Assembly (NCBI GenBank): GCA_030248295.1
Contig: JASANH010001389.1
Coordinates: 186,001-250,000, forward strand
Direction: 5' to 3'
DNA length: 64,000 bases
Origin: Mesodorylaimus sp. YZB2_4
Lineage: Eukaryota > Nematoda > Enoplea > Dorylaimida > Dorylaimidae
The position numbers were made by a program, and so were the translations under genes. Numbering within the stretch: position 1 is the first letter of the stretch; every line of letters starts with the position of its first letter. Positions 45,338 to 55,600 of the stretch are shown here, in pieces. The notes under the pieces are model-generated. The model had not been told where the DNA came from and did not search any database. It saw nothing but the letters and a program-made list of their open reading frames with translations.

Positions 45338-47205
45338 CCAGGTCCGACATTGGGTCCTAAAACCCAACCCATCTTTTTGGGTTTTTGGGTTGGGTTGGGT
45401 TTTTAGACAGGGCGGTTTTTAGTTGTGGAGGCTGACCTTTTTTCGAACTGTTATGTTAAAGACCCCAGTAGAGAAAACTACTTTACTAGTCGATAACAAG
45501 CAGAGCAAGTGAGTGGTAGGTGCGCTGCGCTAGTGCTGAAGCTGGTAACATTCTCGTGGAAGTAACCTTTGCGGTAGCCTAATCATAAGCGGTGCGTAAG
45601 CAAATGGCGTGAGACTATGACCTGGCAACTATGCAAACTACCAATGCGTTTACATCACAGAACCCAACCCAAAAAACCACTTTTCCTCTTGGAGTCAGCC
45701 TTATTAGTCAGCGTGAGCATGTGTGCATGTGCATGAGATTATTGCCGTAATCGAAGACCCTGACCGCTCGGGTGCCCAGTGCCCCCAGCTAGTCTAATTC
45801 AGTCTGACTGTGACGGAACTGAGGGATCATCTGTCAGCAGATGATATGGAGCTCTGGTCGACTCGCAGTCTCTGGAAGCACTACAAAGTCTATTTACTTT
45901 CTTCCTTTTGTATCTCCTCGAATATGCTCCCTGTGAATATGTCCTTGTGATGTCCCTTGCATGCAATTTTGGGAAACATTCTGAATGAATAACTACTGTA
46001 ACCCCCGTGCCTGGTAGGCCATGGCGAGTGGGAGAGAGTAATCGATACTCTCCCCTGGCTGGGAGACGTCAACCCCTCGGGGCGATGTTTCAGCCGTACA
46101 GTATGTATAGTCGCAAGATCGTCTTCGGTACCCCCCCCCCCCCCCCGATTTCGGTCGGCCACCTCCCTCCTACGCCTGCCAGGCTTGGTTACACAACGAA
46201 TTACATCTAAGCCTGGTTACATATCCACTTGCTTATCCAGGTTACATATCGTGCTCAACCAAACTAATCGTAAGTCATCGACGCTTCCTAATTTCGCAGG
46301 ACTTATTTACAGGAAGTATATGTATCTCGGTTTCTAAACTCACAAGTTTTCAGAAAAAGCATAAACTTGCAGCCTGTGAGCGATTTTCTACGAGTCAGAA
46401 GGAGGTTCGTGCCCTTGGCCTTGAAGGGCCCTTTTCATTGCTATTATTTTAATGGAACTTCTGCTTTTTCGTCATTTGGCTGGTGAATGTGATGATGGGA
46501 GACCAGCATATCTTTGTTCGAGGAACAGGGCTTGCAAGACGTACAGTACAGTAAAAGCATCGACTGAAATGGTCCCTCAGCGGGGGTCATGTTATTTAAA
46601 ACTTGCATCTCGAAAAGGGAATATCCGTTGTGATATGAGCAGGATACGTCTCAGGTTAATTATCTGTTTTAAAAGGAGTCAAAAACCGAATTTGAATGCA
46701 CGATCAGATTATATCACGCCAGTTTGAATTACCTGCTAGATAACTTGCATCTGGTATCAACTGATCAAAAATGTATTGTGTTCATCGTAAGGTCAACTCT
46801 CAGACTTATGGGCGGAGTCAAAATGTGCTACTTAAACCCCGAGGCCAGGGGAGACTCTTCCACTAACCTCCTCCTAACTCCTCCTCTCAGAGGAGACTTT
46901 CGAGTAAAATTACTGCTAAGATTGCTTTTTTTTGAGGTCGTTTAGTAAAGAGTGATTGCAATTCCTCAAAATGTGTAAAATGTGCGTCATGCTGACAATA
47001 TACTTTACTGAAAATAGTGGTTGTTTTGTGGTTTTAGTAATTTTTTCAAAAAATATGGGTTTTCTGTGTTAAATTTAGGTTTCGTTAGCGAATGGTTTGG
47101 GTTTCACATTTAAAAAATGGGTTTGGGTTGGGTTTTGGGTTGGGTTACACTTCAAAATTTTTGGGTTAGGTTTGGGTCGAACTGCGAACCCAGTTTCGGA
47201 CCTGG
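45338..47205. mobile_element. hAT-like DNA transposon, non-autonomous, 1.87 kb
   Basis: Bounded by an exact 8-bp direct repeat ACTCAAGA (45330-45337 and 47206-47213), the duplication length typical of hAT elements. Terminal inverted repeats are CCAGGTCCGACATTGGGTC on the left and CCAGGTCCGAAACTGGGTT on the right (reverse complement), 15 of 19 matching. Just inside both ends are subterminal runs of GGGTT/AACCC (AACCCAACCC at 45385 and 45660; GGGTTTGGGTTGGG at 47125). No transposase frame was found inside, so it would depend on an enzyme supplied elsewhere. It also carries a copy of the repeat found in the SARS2 intron. Confidence 0.78.
46015..46085 (-). repeat. Dispersed repeat shared with the SARS2 intron
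   Basis: Read on the minus strand it gives GTTGACGTCTCCCAGCCAGG, then GGAGAGTATCGATTACTCTC and CACTCGCCATGG, matching 9190-9240. It lies inside the hAT-like element and is followed by a poly-C run (46131-46147). Confidence 0.65.
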
Positions 47206-47451
47206 ACTCAAGACCAGACCAACATCCGCCTGGGTCAGGCAGGGTCCCCCATGACCAGACTGAGGCTGTGCAACCTGTATAAGGCCAGTCTTACAGTATG
47301 AGTGCTTGACGGATACTTTACACTGGTGCTCTGAGAATAGCGGGTAAAAGCTCTCCCTTCAGTGTTTCATCGACGTTGATTCGTGGTCAGTGTAATTCTG
47401 ATACCGTTCCCTGCAGTTCAGCAAACGCTTGGCAGAGACAGCTTTTGCATC
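47206..47451. other. Upstream region of the 373-residue membrane protein
   Basis: Holds the right ACTCAAGA target duplication and the probable promoter and 5' UTR of the next gene. No clear TATA box. Confidence 0.4.
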
Positions 47452-48865
47452 ATGGGTAAGCGCATTGTTCAATCTTCTTGGAAAATAGTGAGGCAAAATA
47501 CCCTTTTTCAGGGATTTCGGACGCCTCGGGCATCAATGCCGTGATCGGAATGTGCGTGATCATCAACATCGTAGCCATTGCTTTCGTTGTGTTTCTCTAC
47601 TTTAAAACAAAGCGAGACTCGAAAAGTAAGATGCTGGAAGGCTTGATCAGTGCTTCAACTGCCTCCATTTTTGTTCTTTTAGGGTACGATAAGCCGAAAC
47701 AGGAACTGTTGGACCTACTCAATGACAAACCAAATGTGGCCGAATCGAACAACGTTCAAGAAATCGTGGAGAAAGTGCTCAAACTGATGCCAGCTGATGG
47801 CGAGAAGAAAGAAGACGCCGATTTGAAAGCCTATCTCGCCACAATCTCTGAGCCATGGGAAGCTACGGTTCAAGCCGAAGGCAAACTCGAAACTATCACC
47901 GGGGCCAGGGACGGCGGCAAATTGCCCATTCTGAAGGGAACACGTGCTGCGCTCGATCGACCATCCAATCTGCACGTGTCCAAGACGACTGACCTGTACG
48001 ATAATCCGCTGTTCCTCTCAGCAGCGCCGTTGCAAGCGCAATTCGCCGATCACTGGGAGCTGATTTGGCGTGAACAGGTCATATCACAGCTTTGTACGTA
48101 CATATTTATCTTTTAAAATACAAATTTGCCTGTTCAGATCGGAGTGGTCGTTTGGGTCGGGCGTCTGGCCATTACGAACGTTGTCCGCATGGAATCGTAC
48201 ATCGCTCTCGAGAAGGGCAAGGAAGTGACTCATGGGGGCTTCGTGATCAAGACGGTCAAGGCAGTCGATCGCCTCCTCAAGTTGGCCTTGTACGAGTTGC
48301 AAGTGAAGTACCAAGGCAGGAAGCGAACGGTAAGACAGCAACGTACCTGAACCTCGGGTCGCCTGGATTTGTTCATTGCAGGTGTTCGTCGTGCACGCCT
48401 ACGAATGGCTGCAAGACAGTGTGACGTGGGCGTTGCGTCGTGACGTCGAGGTGATCATGCAGATCAAGGACTCTCACATCGACAGGATCAGGGCCGGTTT
48501 GCCCGGCATCATGTTCCAGTGCAAATGGGGTACCGCTGGCTCGGCTTCACTCTCGACTGTCTACATAGGCTTCCAGACGTGGCTGCGATGCAAGCAAGTC
48601 AACTTGAACGGCCTGATCAGGTACATTCGACGATGCCGTTGGAAAGCGTTCGAAGAAACTGGCGAGTCGAGTCACGCGTTCCTCGTCCAACTCAAGGTCG
48701 TTCACACTGTCATGTATGGATTGACCAAGTTCATCGAAACCAAAAAACGTAAGGTTTTTAAATCTTTGTCGTTCCATTAACTATAAATTGATTTGGCGTC
48801 GCCTTGTACTTTCAGTGGCGCTGTTTGACGAATGGCTCAAACGCATCCTGACTGGTGGCAAGTGA
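47452..48865 (+). CDS. Unrecognised single-pass membrane protein
   Basis: Six exons (47452-47455, 47512-47625, 47683-48077, 48138-48329, 48382-48748, 48816-48865) join in phase to 373 residues. The first coding exon holds only ATGG. Residues 10-31 (NAVIGMCVIINIVAIAFVVF) form one transmembrane helix after a short N-terminus, followed by positive charges (KTKRDSKR), so the bulk is probably cytosolic. An acidic helical segment follows (QELLDLLNDKP, QEIVEKVLKLMP), then an Ala/Lys mixed part, then a helical domain with FADHWELIWREQIGVVVW, GFVIKTVKAVDRLLKLALYE, VFVVHAYEWLQDSVTWALRR, GLIRYIRRCRWKAF and LALFDEWLKRILTGGK. I know no matching family. The consistent codon use and splice phases argue for a real gene. 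It sits next to a hAT element and between repeats. Confidence 0.75.
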
Positions 48866-49209
48866 AGAAATCACGTTCAATGATGACATGTGACATGCGA
48901 TGTGTCGTGATGGCATGTGCCCGTGTTCTGATGCATCGTACTGCAGATGATCGTGAAAGTATGATGTGTAGAAATGCTAGCTAAGAAACCTGCGTCCCTA
49001 TCATGGTTGTGCATCCTCCACACTGTTGTTCGACAGAAAGCGAAACCAGGCCAATTCAGGTCAACAGCAATGGTACCTAGTGACGATCGTGACTGGCGAT
49101 AACGGGGTCCCATGCAGCATCTGCTTATACTGTATGATGGACTTGAGTGACCAAATTAACTAGCTCTTCGAAGAAGTGATAAACGCCGATGCTGCTTCTA
49201 GAGCAGAGG
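48866..49209. other. 3' region, nothing recognised
   Basis: Untranslated-type sequence after the membrane-protein gene. No AATAAA. It runs into a decayed transposon whose left end I could not place. Confidence 0.4.
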
Positions 49210-50229
49210 ATGGAATACATGAAAACACTAAGGTGCACAAGTCATTTCAAAGATCGTAAAACTCTGTTTGGCCCGTGGGACAACAAGTTTGTTGAAAAAG
49301 CACGGAAGACCAAGGAAAACCACGGCCCGCGAGGATCACCTGCTTAAAAGAACGTCGATTTCGAACCTCCGACTGACCGCTGGTCAAGTGAAGTTGGCCA
49401 CTGGTCAGCAGCAAGACCATTAGTCGCCGCCTGAGGGAAGTTGGCATGTCAGCTCGACGTCCATGCAAGAAACCATTGATCTCATTGAAGAATGGCAGGG
49501 CGCGAATCCAATTCGCCAAAATGCACCTGAACTGGACCAACCAGGAATGTCAAAAAGTTCTTTGGAGCGGAGAATCGAAGTTTAATTTGTTCAACATCGA
49601 CGGAATCAAGTATGTGAGACGCCCAGTTGGCAAAAGTTTCGATCCGAGATACACTATTCCGACGATTAAGTACGGTGAAGGGTTTCTAATGGTTTGGGGG
49701 TTTTATAAGATATGGCATCATGGACAAGCACGTGTACACGGACATCATGGAGAATGTCATGCTTCCTCACGCCCGTCGTTTCATGCCCAAAGTCTGGGTC
49801 TTTTAGCAGGACAACCATCTGAAGCACTCCTCGGCTCATGCAAAGCAATGGTTCCAGCACCAGAAGGTCAATGTAATGCAATGGCCAGCTCAATCCCAGA
49901 TCTAAATCCGACTGAAAACTTGTGGGATGAGGCCGAAAGACGTATTCGAGTGACCATACATTGCAACCAGCTGTTCGATGCCATTCAAAAATCGTGGGCC
50001 AAAATTCCTCACTTAGTCATTGATAAGCTGATCGCCTCCGTGAGGAGCAGAGCAGATGCAAGCAAGTGATAAAAAATTTCGGGTGTGCTACCAATTTTTC
50101 TGAATTTTTTAAAACATTTTGTCGTGCCTGACTATTTCTGCTGTCAGTTAAGATGTTGATAAAGAAAAATACTCAGTTTTTTGTGTAGCTTCTTGACTAA
50201 ATAGAACTCCTACTTTTGCCCACACTGTA
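49210..50229 (+). mobile_element. Dead Tc1/mariner transposon
   Basis: Plus-strand Tc1-type transposase remains: GRPRKTTAREDHLL (the GRPR motif between DNA-binding domains), TISRRLREVGMSARRP, ARIQFAKMHLNWTNQECQKV, SKFNLFNIDGIKYVRRP, GEGFLMVWG, then in shifted frames QDNHLKHSSAHAKQWF, VMQWPAQS and PDLNPTENLWDEAERR. The first catalytic Asp of the DDE triad is changed (WSGESKF where WSDESKF is usual), and several frameshifts break the reading frame. The right end shows a terminal repeat, CAGTGTGGGCAAAAGTAGG read inward, next to a TA (50228-50229). I could not find the matching left repeat. Confidence 0.85.
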
Positions 50230-50397
50230 GATCCTTAAATTAAAAAAGGGAGGGTACAAAGCGGTGCGCGATCCTCAGCAGCATATACCCCTCATTTCGT
50301 TCGACAATGCTGTCGTCTCCCCCAAATTGATTATCCATTTCGTATGCAACCCTATGTCACGTTAATCCACTGTCACAGAACAAAACCTTCCTCGGTC

Positions 50398-50720
50398 ACG
50401 GTGGTGCAGTGGTTGGGCGTTTGTCTATCGCATTACTCAGGCTCTCAGGACACAACCCTGGTGACAGAAGTTGGCGTGTACAAATCATAAACTCCTGACA
50501 GCCTTGTGTATCAAGCCGTGGGAGACCTAGCCAGTGCATTCGAGGAGCTCTAATTATAAGTGAAGAGCCATATTAGCCCAGGCTGTCGAGCAGTCAGGGC
50601 TCGCGGTTCACCTATAATTGTTCGAGGAAGCGTGTCCAGGCAAGGGTAACTTTCCATTGAGGTGTTTCAAGTGAGATATCGAGAGGGAAGCTACCATTCG
50701 GTGTCAATATGTAATCACTT
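50398..50720 (+). repeat. tRNA-headed SINE, copy D (decayed)
   Basis: CGGTCACGGTGGTGCAGTGG then GTTTGTCTATCGCATTACTC matches the head of copies B and C; TCAAGCCGTGGGAGACCTAG and GTTCGAGGAAGCGTGTCCAG match the body. It has lost its B box and tail, so it is an old copy. Confidence 0.65.
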
Positions 50721-52679
50721 AGTTTATTGAACCCCGCACCCGACGGAGACACGGCACACACTCACCAAGAACAAGGCAGACACCCCCCCCACACCCCCCC
50801 CCCCCCCCCCCCCCCCCAACGGCCATGCGTTTGAGGAGTGACTGAATGATAGCTACAGGCAAAAGGCCCCTACTCAAAAGATAAACTCCACAAAAATTTG
50901 TACTTTAAATGCGTGTTTTCTCTTGATCACTCGTGGCTGGATTTCTCGAATAGTAGTGACGATTACAGTGCCCCATCATCTAATGTCGCTAGCAGTGGCT
51001 TTATGGTGAAGCCTACTGTACTTCAATTTGTACTCGCACATCGGATTTACTCTCGGCCAGCGGACAACCACCGAGTCAGTCATTCACGCTCGGCTGACAA
51101 CACGCCTCACTTGCTGTCGTTCCTTCTTCTTGAGATGTCGATGTTTGGTCATTCCCACTTGCAAGATATACGGACGTACGTCGCTGAGTCAAGAAGCTGT
51201 TGACCACGAGTAGTTCTTTAAATGTTAAAACTGGCTCTTTTTCTAATCTCTATACTAGCTTACTTGGCCCGCTTCCTACAAGACGTCGATATCGGTGTGT
51301 AGTACATACAGTATTGCAGGGTCGTCTTGCACAGCACTGGCACTGGTACTTGCACTGCCAGACCATGCAGCTGTGTGCAGTGTGGTCCCATCTAGATTTG
51401 GTGCTGTCCTTGTGTCCTGTTCCGTTCCAGCATGACGCCATGTTGGCCAGTCAGGCGGGTGTTGATCAAGACCAATCGTCCACTTTTATATGGCCATTTA
51501 TACTGCTTGAGTGGAGGACAAGGAGAGGCGTAGCAAGTGACTAATCAAGTGCATGTGCTGCCCCACCGCTGCATCCCGTCCAGTATGCTGTTGTGCAACC
51601 CAATGCTTCAGCCGAGGCTAAAGGTTAATGGCATGTATGACCTTGAGATTCAAACAAGTTGCAAGGTGTGCGGCATTGTCTCACGGGAGATAAGACAGGG
51701 CAAATATAACTTGTGTACGTTAGCGACCAAAGTCATGCACTGCCCTGCAGTGTTTGGCCGTATCACACGAAGACCAAGATTCAAATAAAACCACTCGCGA
51801 TCCGCGCAGGTTATTGTATTTGTGATAGGGGCAGAATGTCAAAGTTACTGTCTTGAGCTCATGTCCCCGATTTTCGGTAAAGGAATATGGCATTTGAATA
51901 GCACTGGTACATTGGCTCTCTCCAAACCGAGGGCACGACACATTGACCACGATCGCTTTGAGGGACATGATCGCGTAAGCACGGCGCTCTAACAAAGTGT
52001 TTTCACGCACCTAAACTTATCCTTTTCGTCCCACTCGTTGGGCGTATAATTCAAAAAAGCGCACTCGTTTTACACAGCCCATAGAAAACATCCTCCCCCC
52101 CCCAGGTGATCGGCATAAACATTACAGCTGAACTATACTTTACCCATTCTAGTTCATGCATTGGTGCGCAGAAGCATCGAAAGAGTACTGTAGGCGAAGA
52201 AAAAAAAAAGAAAACTAGGAAAGGATTTTGGCTTTTCAGGTCAGTTGGAGGAAAAGTTTAGAGATCCGGGGGTATTTTTATTTATTTCGTCAAGTAGAAC
52301 TCCTACAGATTTTTCTGTTTCTTGAAAAATCTAAGGTATGATTTGAGGCTTATTTGAGGTATCATTTGGAACATGAATATGGATGAACCAGTTGCAATGT
52401 TTTTTCGTGTTGTACAGTACGTACGGTACTGTAGGCCTAATAATATTCCCCTTGCTGCCCCCTTATGCCCTTACGTTCTTTTACGCTTGTATCTTTCTGA
52501 TTTATTTCCCTCTATTCTGTCCCACTCAATTCTATCGTCCCGTTGTCATCCTTTCTTATTTGTCTGTTCTCTGCGTATGCCTACTTTACAGTAGGTATTG
52601 GTAGGCCTAAACCATAATTCGAGCGTGTCTGGTTTCAGGCAGCGACATCAGATTCGAGAAATTTGTGTTTTGTTCGTGA
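50721..52679. other. No recognised gene
   Basis: Holds a poly-C tract of about 24 at 50794-50817 (preceded by C-rich sequence), a shorter one at 52087-52094, and scattered open frames without domains (for example 51200-51544 and 51720-52010). The final part carries pyrimidine-rich DNA and an acceptor-like GGTTTCAG (52631-52638) 41 nt before the FAM193 ATG, so FAM193 may have a spliced 5' UTR. Confidence 0.45.
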
Positions 52680-55600
52680 ATGGCGAACCAGCGCCTTACT
52701 GCAATGAATAAATGTCTATTTTGCAATAAACGGCAACGTAAGTGGTCACAATTTTATTGTTTGCTTGAATCTTGTGATAGGGACATAGTAGCGAAGTCGC
52801 CAAGCATTTCTAAGATATTCCTGCTTGTGTGGCCTGCATTGGTAGCGTGACTTGGTGAAAATGGTTCTCTTGACCGACAGGCATTTTGCTGTGCGTACAG
52901 TAGTAACAAGAGCTGCTGGGACAAAAATTTCCCATCATGCTATATTTCTCTTTAGCCACATCCATCGAGAAACCAGATTGCTTGGTCGAATTGGGTGGGA
53001 AGCAACTAAAGAAGGTATCTTATGTCTCATTGACGTAGTAGGCCTCCCTTTAAACTTTTATTGTTTCTTTTTAGTCGTTTTGGATCTGTGAACAATGCGG
53101 AATTTCAGAAAAAGATCGAACCCGAGCTTTGCACGGCATAGTATTGGTGAGTAAAGTCGGATTCAGTTCTTGTTATTGAAGTAAAAATTTTTAATACTTT
53201 TTCAGGCAGAAACAAAATCTAAATCGGTTGATAATCATTCAAAAGAAACTGCGTTAGTTCAACTAGTTACGACCGATGCAATGAAAGAAGACCCTGAGTT
53301 CGATGATGATTCGGCAGCAGGTTCATGCTGTTGTCAAGCTTGTGTAGAAAGGAAGTACGTTCATTATTATGACTCCTTTTTTGACTGAATTTTTGATTTG
53401 CCGTAGGTCTGCTTCAATAGACCTTCGACTGGCTTGAGAAATTCAAATAGTTTCCTTCATCGATATTTTTAGGCAATTTGAGCAAGAACAACTACGCGAG
53501 GTGCAAACACTGCAAAAATTTTGGCTTCAATTGCGCCATGCCGTTCGACAGATGTATCGAGATCGCTTGCTGCGAGATGGACAGACAGGAAAAGGGAAGA
53601 AATTCGATCTGAGTCATCTTCGCGAACTGATAGAGAAGTAAGTCCACGACACTGTTTTTCTCTTAAGCACTCTTATATGCTTTCAGATTCTGCTCTCGAG
53701 ATCCGCATCAACTATATCAACGATTGGAAAGCCTTGGTCGTGAACACGTCATGGAATTGAAAGTTACTTTATTGCAAATCTTGGTTTCTCCTGAGAAGGC
53801 CGGCATATCGGCTGGCTCAAATTCAGAAAGTAAGAATCTTATATCTTAATAGGATCCTATCAGTCATACTGTATCGCGTGTTACTTCAGATATCGCTTCT
53901 AACATGTCGCCCGAACTCGCAGAACATTTTTTACGAAGTTTACTTAACTTTACAAGCCAGTTTTTCGAGACGGTGGACAATATGAAAGAGTTTTTGTCGC
54001 CTTTGGTAATATCTGTCCCTCGTTTCCGAAGACTGTTATGATTTATTTATGTCTTATTGCAGGAAAAAGAGCATTTGGAGAAGTTTGGGATCACTTGGCG
54101 AATTGTGAATTACAATTTGTTCGATTCGGTCGTGTATCACGATCCTTTGTTACAAGCTACTTTACCCTCGATCTGTTCTCGTCTCGGGTAATATCTGTCA
54201 TATCTTATTTGATTGTTAATAAATCAATTTGAACTTTCTATTCACAGGTTGAAAATCACATCCGATGAGAACTCGGAGGGCAACTTGTCTATAATCGTAG
54301 ACCGAAAATCGACGCCTTCTCATATTGCCGATATGATGAAAAATTTTGTTGATTTGGGGACCACGTTGAGCGTATGTCGAAATCAAATGGAGACGGCTCA
54401 AGAGCGCATGGAGAAATATCTTTCGAAACAAATGAAATTGTATAAGGTAATGTATTTATATTCAACTTGGTAGTCTACTATCGAATGTTGTCGTTGTCAT
54501 ATAGGCTACACTGAAGGCGAAACAAAGGATTCTAAAACAAGATTTGGAATTCTTCAAATATCAACGACGGTTGCTGGAGGAACACGTAAAGAAGAAAGAG
54601 CTGAGGAAGACGTAAGCGAGTCGATGGTCGGTTGTTACTTGTAGTAGCAAGCAGGTTGTCGTTTTAGGAACAGCGGCGACGAAGATGTATCCGCTTTTTC
54701 GGAAACGCCCGCGTGTTTGATTTCGGGAAATGTAGACGGCTCAACTTGCGAACATTCTGCTTCTACTGCCGAGTGCATACGTTGCCATCGAAGTCATTGT
54801 CCGTGCGACCAATGCAGCATATCTCATCTTATCGCCTGTGGCTTGACTGCTGATCATGTAAGCCTTTTCAAGAACTGTGGTAACTCAGATGAGTCCGGCG
54901 TTTGATTTTTGCAGGATCTTGAATTGCCAGACTACATACCGTTTTTGGATGATCTAAATGACTCGTCGAATTCGTCCTGTTCTGAGTATGAAATAAACTT
55001 CCGTATTTGAAATCGTGTAATATTGCTTTTGAATTTTTCAGCTCAGAGGATTCGGATTTTGGTGCGGAAGACGAATGCGTGTCAGACACGCGGGCTAAAA
55101 TGGTAAGGGCCTCTGGGCAGTTGTGTATTCTTGGATTGTGTCTACCTCATGTTAGCAGGACATAATATGTCACAAGCACACGAACATTATTTGCGGTGAT
55201 GGGCAAAAGATTACTAAGCTTGAAGCTACAATAATGCCAGGGGTATATTCATCTACGACGGATTGTGCATCAGTAAGTTCAATAGCAGAACTGACCCGTA
55301 GGACTTAGGTCGAGTCCAGATATAGTGGTTGTTGATGAAGTGATTCAGTTCTTAGCTGCGCTAAATGAGCCGTGATTGTTCCTGGTTTCAGACGGCCATG
55401 GTGCAACGACATATGTATAATGCCTACGGTGAGTGGGAAGTCAATGTGGATCCATCGACGCTGTTGTTTTCGAATCGTTGGGAAGAATTATTATTATCGA
55501 AATGTACTAAGCAAAAGGAGCGCCTGACCAAAGATAATGACGATGAGAAGGCTGCGGCTTCGGTCATAAAAGAAACCGAGTCACGAAACGGAAAGAAAAA

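Noticed and set aside
45360..47170. Internal telomere repeat (GGGTT runs)
   Set aside because: The runs are short, irregular and confined to the two ends of an element with inverted termini and a target duplication.
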